This document shows, piece after piece, positions 9,460-17,125 of a stretch of DNA of 52,857 nucleotides. The notes under the pieces were generated by a model. It was given only the letters and a program-made list of their open reading frames with translations. It made no database searches and was not told the origin of the DNA. The translations under genes and the position numbers were made by a program. Every line of letters starts with the position of its first letter. Positions within the stretch are counted from its first letter, which is position 1. Source of the stretch: Planctomyces sp. SH-PL62 (GTDB lineage Bacteria > Planctomycetota > Planctomycetia > Planctomycetales > Planctomycetaceae); the NCBI GenBank assembly GCA_945905295.1, contig CAMDPX010000018.1:1-52857 (forward strand), written 5' to 3'.

Positions 9460-10260
9460 TTATTCGGGCTTGGACTCGGCATTGGTCGTCAGCGAAGCCA
9501 GACGTTCCGCCACCCAGGCGGCATCATCGGCGGACAGTGGCGGTCGGACAGACGCGCGGTAGTTGAGGGCATAGTCATAGCCCGCTCGGTCATAAGTGGT
9601 CGTGAAGACCTCTTGCAGATCCAGCAAGACATCGGGGTCAGGCTCAGCCAGCGGGATTGGGATCGATGGCAGCGGATCGCGCAAAGACCAACCGTAAACA
9701 TCGACGTAGGATCGCGCGTTGGCGTGTGACACGAAGGCGAAGTAGTCACCCGGCTGCAACGGATTGGCGGTGGGCAGACGTTGGCCGCCTCGCAACAAAT
9801 CCAACTCGACCAAATTGGCTGTCGAGGATTGCATGTTCGCCCGCTTGCCAAGGTATTCCGCCACCCCGTCCCCCCGGGCCTTGTTCGATGGCGACAGCAA
9901 TTCGATGACCGTGACGACTTCACGAAACTCTTTGGTTCGAATCGTCAGATACGCCCGCCGACGTTTCGGCATCGGCAGCCGATTCCGAACTGGTGCCACC
10001 GTCGCGACCGCTCTCCCGGCATACTCGCGCCAGCCGTGCCCCGCGTCGGACACAAAGACATCGGGGGCAATGATCTTCACGACTTCGTCTTCGTCGTCGT
10101 CCGGCTGAGTTAGATAGACGTAACGCTCGACGTTGACGAGATACTGCGGTCGCACGCGCGGCACGAGCAGTTCGCGGAAGTGATTGATAAAGGCACTGTG
10201 AAAGTCGTCCCACAACTGCGATTCCAGAAACGGGTCAAGTCCAGGAAATGGGGATGGCAT
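9460..10260 (-). CDS. DUF4058 family protein
   Basis: A 266-residue cytosolic protein of the DUF4058 family, common in Cyanobacteria and Planctomycetota. The signature start MPSPFPGLDPFLE fixes the ATG at 10258-10260; the 11 extra upstream codons are not conserved. Further family features are DDFHSAFINHFRE, the APDV segment after an acidic run, and VIELLSPSNKARG, a strand-turn that recalls restriction-like nuclease folds. I do not claim activity. Function is unknown. It precedes the PPC-domain gene by nine bases, so the two are probably co-transcribed. Confidence 0.88.
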   Translation of the reverse strand: MPSPFPGLDPFLESQLWDDFHSAFINHFRELLVPRVRPQYLVNVERYVYLTQPDDDEDEVVKIIAPDVFVSDAGHGWREYAGRAVATVAPVRNRLPMPKRRRAYLTIRTKEFREVVTVIELLSPSNKARGDGVAEYLGKRANMQSSTANLVELDLLRGGQRLPTANPLQPGDYFAFVSHANARSYVDVYGWSLRDPLPSIPIPLAEPDPDVLLDLQEVFTTTYDRAGYDYALNYRASVRPPLSADDAAWVAERLASLTTNAESKPE

Positions 10261-10322
10261 GTTGGCACCTCGGTTCGGGTTCGTGTCGCACACGCGGCTC
10301 GCCGGTGGTTAGGCAGAGTTTG

Positions 10323-10859
10323 TTAAGCGTTGTCATGGAATGCGTCTTCAGCTTCGAGTCCACGAATGAATGACTCAAAGTTGTTGGCCACGAACGTGAT
10401 CTTGTAGTCAATCTCTTGGTCAACATGGACGACTTGCGGCTCTCCGTGTGGGCCACACTTTCGATAGTCCAAACAGACCATGTCATGCCCGGCAGAGGGG
10501 CAATCGGCGAAGTAAACACCGATCGGTGGATATCCCCACTCTTCAATCAAGTTTTCAAAATTACCCTCAAAACAAAGCGAGTTAGGCTTCTTGTTGCCGA
10601 TGGCGAATATTCCCGTAATCGCAATATGGTCGTCGGACCACGAAGTACGCTCGCTAGTCCGGTGAAACGTCTTCTTGGGTAGGCCGCCATTCTGGTGTTT
10701 CATCAGTTCAACGTACGCCTTCGGAAGCGTGTATCCGAGCTCACGCTCAACAGACTCAACCAATTCATCCGTCAGTGGAACGTCGATGTACTCTCTTTTT
10801 GCATACACACTCGGTTCCCAAAAATCCGAGATATCGAAGTTGCCAAAGACGGTTGCCAT
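10323..10859 (-). CDS. SMI1/KNR4 (SUKH) family protein, orphan immunity-like
   Basis: A 178-residue soluble protein. The SUKH core is visible: LVESVERELGYTLPKAYVEL followed by MKHQNGGLP, the characteristic helix and glycine turn, then ITGIFAIG and a strand-rich half with GVYFADCPSAGHDMVCLDY, which is typical of SUKH members with an SxGHD turn. In polymorphic toxin systems such proteins neutralise nuclease or other toxins; many also stand alone. No toxin, Rhs or HINT domain lies nearby. The coding sequence is visibly richer in A+T than its neighbours, with different codon use, which suggests recent acquisition. The start at 10857-10859 (MATVFGNF) is preferred over the longer frame by alignment; its ribosome site is weak. 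Confidence 0.78.
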   Translation of the reverse strand: MATVFGNFDISDFWEPSVYAKREYIDVPLTDELVESVERELGYTLPKAYVELMKHQNGGLPKKTFHRTSERTSWSDDHIAITGIFAIGNKKPNSLCFEGNFENLIEEWGYPPIGVYFADCPSAGHDMVCLDYRKCGPHGEPQVVHVDQEIDYKITFVANNFESFIRGLEAEDAFHDNA

Positions 10860-10935
10860 CTCGTTGCTTCCGGTAGGAAAGTCCCATTGTGATGTAACGC
10901 CAGTTTCTATGACTAAATGCAACCACGAAAAAGAA

Positions 10936-10960
10936 CGACAGGCGAGCCGCCCGTCGCTAC
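10936..10960 (-). repeat. Single REP-like unit overlapping a stop codon
   Basis: On the minus strand the tetranucleotide GTAG (10960-10957) is followed at once by a nine-base hairpin (stem halves CGACGGGCG and CGCCTGTCG, loop GCT, one G-T pair). The TAG of this foot is the stop codon of the DUF1501 gene. It is the same layout as the doublets at 32167, 32699, 41558, 43422 and 44360, but occurs as a single unit. Confidence 0.7.
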
Positions 10961-12321
10961 GACTGAACCAACCCCTTCACGAGCTTGCCACCGTTGACGA
11001 TCTCGATGGGGCGAGTGCCGAAGGCCAGTAATTCGTCATCAGCGTTGATGCCCAATTGGTGATAGACGGTGTGGAGAAAATCTTCGAGCGGCACGGGGTC
11101 GCGAGCCGGTTCGCTGGCGGTGGCGTCGGAGGCTCCGTAGATCAGGCCGCGTTGGATGCCGCCGCCGGCCAGGATCATCGAGTATGACCGGGCCCAGTGA
11201 TCGCGGCCGTTGTCGTTGTTGACCTTCGGCGTGCGGCCGAACTCGGACGTGATCATGACCAGCGTGCTGTCGAGCAGGCCGCGCTGATCGAGGTCCGTCA
11301 GCAAACCGGCGATCGCGTGATCGAGCGGCGGAGCCTTGTCCTCGAAGTCGGCTTTGATGTTCGCGTGGCTGTCCCAGCCGCCGTAGTCGATCGTGACGAA
11401 CCGCACCCCTGCCTCGACCAGCCGCCGCGACAACAGCAGCCGCTCGTTCACCGCGGCCGGGGCGTTGCGGGCCTTCAGCCGATAGCCGGTGCCGTACAGC
11501 TTGCGAATGTGCTCCGGCTCGTCGTTCAGCGAGAACGCGGCTTGAGCTTTCGGCGACGTCAGCAACGTCTGCGCTTGAGCGAAGAACTCGTCCTGCGTGT
11601 TGAGCTGATCGACATCGCCGTCGAGTTTACGGAGTCGCTGCTCAACGATCTGCCGCGCGACACGTCGGCGTTCGAGTTGCTCCATCGTCAGACCGGCGGG
11701 CAACGAAAAATCTTTCACGCGGAACGGGCCGGAGTCTCCTGGATCGGCTCCGAGCTGAAACGCTCCGAACTTGCTGCTGAGGTATCCCGTTCCGCCCGCG
11801 AAGCCGTTTTGATTCGGCACGGCGACGTAAGCCGGCATGTTCTCGCGCGGGCCGAAGTGTTGAGAGACGACCGCTCCCATCTGCGGATAGTCGATGACCG
11901 TCGTCGGCAAGTAACCGGTGAAGAGGTGATACGTCGCCAGCCCATGATCCGGGATGCGGCACTGACAGGATCGCACGACCGTGAACTTGTCGGCGACCTG
12001 AGCCATGCGGCCGAAGTGCTCGCTGAAGATTTCGCCGGTCTTGGTCTTCGTGACGTTGAACGGCCCACGATACTCAGCCGGCGCTTCCGGTTTTGGATCG
12101 AATGACTCCTGGGAGGCAAAGCCACCGCCAAGATTCAGATGAATAATGCTCTTCGCGGGGCCATCTTTCTTCGTCGCCGACCGGGCCTCACCCCGCAACA
12201 AGTCGCTGAGCGACAGACCCAACGCTCCGCAGAATCCCACTCGCAATGCCTGCCGCCGAGTCATACCCGCGAGTTGTCGATACTCGGAGCAACCCGCTCG
12301 ATCCTGCTGTCGTCGATTCAT
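10957..12321 (-). CDS. DUF1501 family protein (Tat-exported)
   Basis: A 454-residue member of the DUF1501 family, which has an alkaline-phosphatase/sulfatase-like fold and in planctomycetes usually partners DUF1549/1553 cytochromes. The N terminus shows a twin-arginine leader (MTRRQALRVGF, hydrophobic GALGLSLSDLL). Family landmarks: IIHLNLGGGFASQESFDPKP, HFGRMAQVADKFTVVRSC, VTIDYGGWDSHANI, and MITSEFGRTPKVNNDNGRDH, whose His/Asp/Asn residues look metal-binding. The chosen start at 12319-12321 (MNRRQQDRAG) removes a 40-residue extension that has no export signal. The stop codon is the TAG of a REP-like foot at 10936-10960. Substrate unknown. Confidence 0.92.
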   Translation of the reverse strand: MNRRQQDRAGCSEYRQLAGMTRRQALRVGFCGALGLSLSDLLRGEARSATKKDGPAKSIIHLNLGGGFASQESFDPKPEAPAEYRGPFNVTKTKTGEIFSEHFGRMAQVADKFTVVRSCQCRIPDHGLATYHLFTGYLPTTVIDYPQMGAVVSQHFGPRENMPAYVAVPNQNGFAGGTGYLSSKFGAFQLGADPGDSGPFRVKDFSLPAGLTMEQLERRRVARQIVEQRLRKLDGDVDQLNTQDEFFAQAQTLLTSPKAQAAFSLNDEPEHIRKLYGTGYRLKARNAPAAVNERLLLSRRLVEAGVRFVTIDYGGWDSHANIKADFEDKAPPLDHAIAGLLTDLDQRGLLDSTLVMITSEFGRTPKVNNDNGRDHWARSYSMILAGGGIQRGLIYGASDATASEPARDPVPLEDFLHTVYHQLGINADDELLAFGTRPIEIVNGGKLVKGLVQS

Positions 12322-12522
12322 GATTTCGGTACTCCGATCGGTTGTCGCCACTCGCGGCTCGCCGGTGGTATTTGGCGTTCGGCTTCCAAGTTGTGGCGTC
12401 CGCAGATTGTAGGATTCGGCCGCGCCAATTACTGCGGCCAATGAATTGGGCTTGTTCGTCCACGACTCGAGGTTGTGAGTCGCCGCATGTCCGGAGTCAT
12501 TCCGATCGAATCCGAACCGCGG

Positions 12523-14889
12523 TCAGTCAATGACCTCACCGGCGACGAGTTCGGCGCGCCAGCGTTGCCCTTGCGCACTCAGGAGTCCCTTTTCGGCCAG
12601 TTGTGAGAAGGCCTGCTGGCAGCGCGTTTTCCAGACACTTGCCGGAGGTTGTATCGTGGGCCGATCGGCTGTGGCTTGAGCCAGGAGACCTGCGGCGCGG
12701 GCTGTCCATTCGGCGAGTTCGGTATTGTCGAGATCCTGTTGATGAAGGGATTCGATGGTCTGATAGGCCGAGAGAAGTGGCTCGATCACGCTGGAAGAAT
12801 CCTGTTGCATCAAGGCCGATCGTCCAGTCAGCACTTGCAACTGTGCCCGCAACAGTTCGAGTTTTCGGTTCGCACCGCCCGACGACATCGTCCGCAGCAG
12901 AAGTTCGGCGGACTGCAATTGTTCTTTGGCGGGCTGCGGTTCGTTGCGACAGAGGTGAATCTCGGCCAACAGGGTGCTCAGCCGGATGCTCTGAATCTTC
13001 CACTTGGCGTCGGGCTTGGTGATGAATTGCTGAGCCAACTTTTGGGCGTTGCCAGCGTGTTGCAGCGCCTCGTCGAGCTGTCCCGCTTGGAAGCAGCAGT
13101 TGCTCAATTGAGAGTCGGCATTCCAAGCGTCGGCCACCCAACGCTTGTTGGACGGATCGAACTGAGCCAATCGTTGGCGAATGTCGCGAGCGTCCGAGAA
13201 TGACTGCTTGGCGGCGATCAACTTCTGCTGTGCCATCTGCGCCGTGCCAAGACTGTCATGGCTGCGTCCAATTTCCGACAGCCAGTGCAAGTTTAATCCA
13301 TGAGTCGCGACCAGCTTCTGGCGAACGCTCAGTCCCTCGCGGTAGTGCGACTCCGCGTCGGCGAAACGTCCGAGATTCGCCCTCACATCACCGATGCGTG
13401 CGAGCGCGACGCCCAGATCGCGAACAAACCGTGCATCGTCCGAATGCCGCTCAACCAAGGTTCGACGGTAGCGGATCGAGACTTCAAACGCGGCCAGTGC
13501 ATCGGGCAGGTTGGAGAGATTGTCTTCCTGCAGGTCGCCAATCCGCTCCCAGATTTGTCCCGCGTCGCGGAGCAGTTGGGGATCATCGGGCGCGGCTTTC
13601 AACAGCTCACGGCTGATCTCGGCAGCCTCCTTCGCCGCAGTCAGCGCGTCTTTGGATTGATCTTCCTCGTAGAGGTCCGCGTATTGTTCCAAGGCCATCG
13701 AAAGTTCGCGGCGAATCTTGGCGTCAGGGCGACTCGATGATTTGTCCAGCCGGCGCAGGATCGCGAGCGCTTCATTGTTGGCGTCCACGGCCTTCGCATC
13801 GTCGCCCTGAGACTCCAGGATGTGGCTACGATTGAGCCACATCACCGCGCGGTCGAACTCGACCGCCCGGTCCACGCGATCCGCCGGCAGCTTGAGGAAA
13901 TAGGTCTCCGCGCTTTGTGAAACCTGCGCCAGTAGCGGCAACTGTCCCAGCGGCTTCAGTTTCTCACTCAGCGAATACAGCATTTCGTTGATGAGATCGT
14001 TGGCCGTCTCGTTGGCATGGTTGGCCGCATCCCGTTCGCGATCTGCCTCCCATTGCTTTACGGTCGCCCAGCCCGCGGCCAGCATCGTGATGCACAGCAG
14101 GCTGCCCACCACGCTCAATGCTCGGCGCAAGCGGGCCAGCTTGAAGCGATTGTCCTCGCGGATCAGTTGCCCGGCGGAAACGTCCAATAACCCCGCAATG
14201 ATCTTGTGCTGCGCGAGAGTCAGACGTTCCCGATACGCACGCCACTGACGACGGTCCTCGACCGGAGAATTCGTCGTTCGAGATTGCAGAGCGGCTCGAT
14301 ACGCCGCCGCCGTCGTGTAGCCTTCCTCGTCGAGACCCTCGGGACGGGCATCGGCACAGATCGGTTCCGCCGGGACATCCCAATCGACCGAGCCGTCCTG
14401 TTCCACTTTTCCCCAGCGCAACGCCGAGGGCAGAGACTCGCGCGGATGTGGTGCTTCGCGATCCGTCGTCAGATTCGGCTGGCCATCAATGATCAACGCG
14501 AGGATACGATCCCCTTTGCCCAGCCGCTTGAACTCTTCGATCTCTTGATTCACATACTTCGAGGCGACTGCCCGTGGCGAACAGATCACGATCAAGTATT
14601 CCGAGCGTTCGAGAGCTCGGCGGATCGTCCCAGAGAGATCCGCGTTCGCCGACAACTCGGCTTCGTCGCGAAAGATCGGGAACAACGTGTCGGGAATCCG
14701 TCGTCCGTGTTCGCCCAGCTTTCCAATCAACTTTTTCGGCACTTCATAGCTTTCCAGCGTCTCGTGCAGCCAGGAGGCCCAGCGTCGGCCCTCTTGTTGG
14801 TTGTCCGCATGGCGATAGCTAAGAAATGCTTGATAGCGTCGTTCTTTCATCGCGCCGGCAGTGGCCTGAGTCGGGGCCGCATCAGACAT
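12523..14889 (-). CDS. TIR domain - transmembrane - TPR protein
   Basis: A 788-residue protein. Residues about 14-150 form a bacterial TIR domain: YQAFLSYRHADN (box 1), LFPIFRDEAELSANADLSGT, and YLIVICSPRAVASKYVNQEI, whose Glu is the expected position of the NADase catalytic residue. A region rich in basic residues follows, then one membrane helix near residue 275 (VVGSLLCITMLAAGWA). The rest, about 300-788, is a tetratricopeptide-like array (for example ALAAFEVSIRYRR, DAESHYREGLSVRQKLV). The TIR half should be cytosolic and the repeats periplasmic. The ATG at 14887-14889 has a strong GGGGAGAGG site; 31 upstream codons are rejected. It is divergent from the Bat operon across 225 bases. TIR proteins of this shape could signal or deplete NAD; no defence partner is nearby. 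Confidence 0.88.
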   Translation of the reverse strand: MSDAAPTQATAGAMKERRYQAFLSYRHADNQQEGRRWASWLHETLESYEVPKKLIGKLGEHGRRIPDTLFPIFRDEAELSANADLSGTIRRALERSEYLIVICSPRAVASKYVNQEIEEFKRLGKGDRILALIIDGQPNLTTDREAPHPRESLPSALRWGKVEQDGSVDWDVPAEPICADARPEGLDEEGYTTAAAYRAALQSRTTNSPVEDRRQWRAYRERLTLAQHKIIAGLLDVSAGQLIREDNRFKLARLRRALSVVGSLLCITMLAAGWATVKQWEADRERDAANHANETANDLINEMLYSLSEKLKPLGQLPLLAQVSQSAETYFLKLPADRVDRAVEFDRAVMWLNRSHILESQGDDAKAVDANNEALAILRRLDKSSSRPDAKIRRELSMALEQYADLYEEDQSKDALTAAKEAAEISRELLKAAPDDPQLLRDAGQIWERIGDLQEDNLSNLPDALAAFEVSIRYRRTLVERHSDDARFVRDLGVALARIGDVRANLGRFADAESHYREGLSVRQKLVATHGLNLHWLSEIGRSHDSLGTAQMAQQKLIAAKQSFSDARDIRQRLAQFDPSNKRWVADAWNADSQLSNCCFQAGQLDEALQHAGNAQKLAQQFITKPDAKWKIQSIRLSTLLAEIHLCRNEPQPAKEQLQSAELLLRTMSSGGANRKLELLRAQLQVLTGRSALMQQDSSSVIEPLLSAYQTIESLHQQDLDNTELAEWTARAAGLLAQATADRPTIQPPASVWKTRCQQAFSQLAEKGLLSAQGQRWRAELVAGEVID

Positions 14890-15114
14890 GGCATCCTCTC
14901 CCCAATTCTGTTGTTCCGAATGGCAAGCTTTATGGCTAGAGATTCTCTGTTGGCGATTCGCCAGTTTGCTGGAAGGTAACATTCGTTAGCAGACCTCGGT
15001 AACCGAGCGAATGCGGCGGTCTTTGGCAGCCTCGCTGGTTGTCGACAATTTGGCTTGATAAAAGCCACTCGCTCCGCCCGACTCGTCCCACCGTCAATCC
15101 TCCTGCCGGACATC

Positions 15115-16233
15115 ATGGCCTCGAACGATTACGCGATTGCTGTGGCCCTGACCGCTGCGTTGTTGACGGCGTTGGCCGAGTATTGGCATCACCGCCGCAG
15201 CCAGTCCGTGGCGCGGTTGGCGTTTGGACCGGCGGGGCAGCCGCGGACGTGGACTCGTGCTGTGCCGGCCTTGCGAGTCGTCAGCATGTCGCTGGCCTGT
15301 TGGGGATTGATCGTGCTGGCCACGCTGGAGCCGCAGTTGTTGGGGGATGCGGGAGCCAGTGCCGCGGACAAAATCGACCCGGCGGATGTGCAGCGAGTCG
15401 TGCTGGTGTTGGATGTCTCCCCCAGCATGAACATCGTCGATGCCGGAGCCGATCAGAAGTTGCGGCGGCGCGATCGAGTGTTGGAAGTGGTCGAAGGAAT
15501 CTTGTCCCGTATCGCGTTGAGTCGCACGCGATTCAGCGTCGTCGTGTTCTTTACGTCGGCACGAGCGGTCGTGGTTGATGCGACTGACATCAATGTCGTG
15601 CGCAACATTCTCGACAGTATGCCGCTGGTCTGGTCGTTTGAGCCGGGTGAGACGCGGTTGCTCGACGGGGTGCGAGTGGCTGGCGAGTTGGCTCGCGATT
15701 GGCCGCCGAAGAGCACGACGATGTTTCTCTGCACGGACGGCGACACAGTCGATTTCAGCCAAGTCCCCAAGCTGCCCCGTTCGATTCGCGATGTGGAGAT
15801 TCTGGCCGTTGGCGATCCAATCGTCGGCACGTTGGTCGGCAATCACGACTCGCGGCAAGAGGCGGGCATCCTGCGTCGGCTGGCCGCGGAACTGAGTGGA
15901 ACGTACCACAACGTCAACACGCGGCACGTCCCCAGCAAGGCGTTGGCCGAGTTGGCTCGTCTGCCCCCTCCGCCAGCGAGCGTGGGTTGGCAGATCAAAG
16001 ATTTAGCACGCATCGCGGTCACGATTGGAGCGGTACTGCTGACGTTGATTCCGATCTCGCTGCAATACTTCGGCAGTGCGTGGAACGCCGAGCGCGAACT
16101 GCCCGCGTCAAACCGAGCGAGTAATGACATTGACTCTCAGGCGAGCGGAGCGGCCTCAGCCCCCCGGTTTTCAGCCCCGCTCGCACACACCGGGGGGCTG
16201 ACGCCTCCCCGCTCGCCAGGAGCACGCGCATGA
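15115..16233 (+). CDS. VWA domain membrane protein, first gene of Bat-type operon
   Basis: A 372-residue inner-membrane protein. Two N-terminal helices (AIAVALTAALLTALAEY and the helix before LEPQLLG) precede a von Willebrand A domain, about 95-290, with a MIDAS of the form DVSPS (in VLVLDVSPSMN), TRLLDG and CTDGDT. A third helix lies near residue 300-325 (TIGAVLLTLIPISLQYF). The last 30 residues (ASGAASAPRF...TGGLTPPRSP) are encoded entirely by the palindrome at 16140-16217 and are probably not part of the ancestral protein. The start MASNDYAIAV is chosen over an upstream ATG at 15055. The stop overlaps the next ATG by four bases. VWA proteins of Bat/MoxR operons are thought to act in envelope stress or complex assembly. 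Confidence 0.88.
   Translation: MASNDYAIAVALTAALLTALAEYWHHRRSQSVARLAFGPAGQPRTWTRAVPALRVVSMSLACWGLIVLATLEPQLLGDAGASAADKIDPADVQRVVLVLDVSPSMNIVDAGADQKLRRRDRVLEVVEGILSRIALSRTRFSVVVFFTSARAVVVDATDINVVRNILDSMPLVWSFEPGETRLLDGVRVAGELARDWPPKSTTMFLCTDGDTVDFSQVPKLPRSIRDVEILAVGDPIVGTLVGNHDSRQEAGILRRLAAELSGTYHNVNTRHVPSKALAELARLPPPPASVGWQIKDLARIAVTIGAVLLTLIPISLQYFGSAWNAERELPASNRASNDIDSQASGAASAPRFSAPLAHTGGLTPPRSPGARA
16140..16217. repeat. GGCGAG-family palindrome forming a gene's C terminus
   Basis: Arms at 16140-16168 and 16189-16217 are 29 bases with two mismatches, loop 20 bases. It lies inside the last codons of the VWA gene, read in a different phase from the other coding copies (ASGAASAPRF). AGGAG directly after its right arm is the ribosome site of the next gene. 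Confidence 0.92.
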
Positions 16234-16976
16234 AGAAATGGCTGATCCTCGTCTGGTTGCTGATCCCCGTCGCGCTGGTGAGCTATCACTTCGGCCCCGG
16301 ACAGGCCGCGTTCGCGTATCGACAGGCGCAGACGCATTTGGCCAACGCGCAAAAGTTGGAACAGGACGGGCATTTCGAAGAGGCGATTGATCGTTACGGC
16401 GAGACGCTCGCCGCGCTGCCGGAGTCCGATGCGCCGCCGCCGGATTTGTCCGTGCGACGCGATCAATTGCGGATGGCTCAAATCCGCGCACGCTTTCAAC
16501 TGGGCCGCTTGGCCGAAACGCTCGACAGTCTCAACGTGCTGATTGAAGAGATCGAACGAGATCACGGAACACACTCACCGCTGGCCGATGACGCGCGCGA
16601 TCTGTTGGGCCGAGTGCATTACCAAGCGATGGTCGCACTGCGGTTGGAGTCGGCGGAAGAAGCGGTCTGGAAGAAACACTGGGAACTCGCACGACAGAAC
16701 TTTCGGTTTCTCGCCGAGCACACCACCGGCCGCCGCAACTCACTCGATCGCCGCAATCTCGAAGTCGTGATCAAGTCGTTCAATCTTCCGCAGATCGCAT
16801 TCGCCGCTCCGGCCGGCGGAGCCACGACGACGGCCGGTTTGGCGAAGACGAAAACGCCCCCGACCAACGCCGCCGCAGGCGGCGGCCCACCCACCAAAAC
16901 TGACGCTCGACCCCGACCGGAAGCCCCGCCGAACAAACGACCGCCGCCACCTGATGAATTCGATTTAGGTTCCTAA
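16230..16976 (+). CDS. TPR-like membrane-anchored protein of the Bat operon
   Basis: A 248-residue protein with an N-terminal anchor or signal (WLILVWLLIPVALVSYHF) and a TPR-like helical region, about 30-190 (THLANAQKLEQDGHFEEAID, ARFQLGRLAETLDSLNVLIE). Its tail is rich in Pro, Ala, Gly and Lys (about 195-248) and probably disordered, ending DEFDLGS. It is translationally coupled to the VWA gene by an ATGA overlap, with AGGAG supplied next to the repeat. Small TPR proteins are regular members of bat gene clusters (BatC/BatE-like), but this one has no close signature, so the assignment is by context. Confidence 0.82.
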   Translation: MKKWLILVWLLIPVALVSYHFGPGQAAFAYRQAQTHLANAQKLEQDGHFEEAIDRYGETLAALPESDAPPPDLSVRRDQLRMAQIRARFQLGRLAETLDSLNVLIEEIERDHGTHSPLADDARDLLGRVHYQAMVALRLESAEEAVWKKHWELARQNFRFLAEHTTGRRNSLDRRNLEVVIKSFNLPQIAFAAPAGGATTTAGLAKTKTPPTNAAAGGGPPTKTDARPRPEAPPNKRPPPPDEFDLGS

Positions 16977-16987
16977 CGATGATTGAA

Positions 16988-17055
16988 CACTTCGCGTCCT
17001 TTGCGACCTTCTGTTGAATTTGTTTTGAACAGAAGGTCGCAGAGGACGCGAAGTG
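16988..17055. repeat. 28-bp-arm palindrome between Bat-operon genes
   Basis: Arms 16988-17015 and 17028-17055 are reverse complements with one mismatch and a 12-base loop. It lies just after the TPR gene stop. It is followed at 17069-17116 by an A+T-rich block of short direct repeats (AAATCTC-like), which runs almost up to the next start codon. Confidence 0.88.
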
Positions 17056-17125
17056 GAAGTGGAGCTCTCAAATTCCAAATCTCAAATTTGAAATCTCAAA
17101 TCTCAAATCTCAAATTCGCGACGGC

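Noticed and set aside
10289-12369. Two copies of CGCGGCTCGCCGGTGGT as insertion-sequence ends
   Set aside because: They are 2 kb apart in the same orientation and enclose a normal DUF1501 gene and a SUKH gene with no transposase; more likely two copies of a small REP-like hairpin.
17069-17116. Short repeats that could suggest a CRISPR-like array
   Set aside because: Units are only 7-8 bases, adjacent without spacers and A+T-rich; no cas gene is present.
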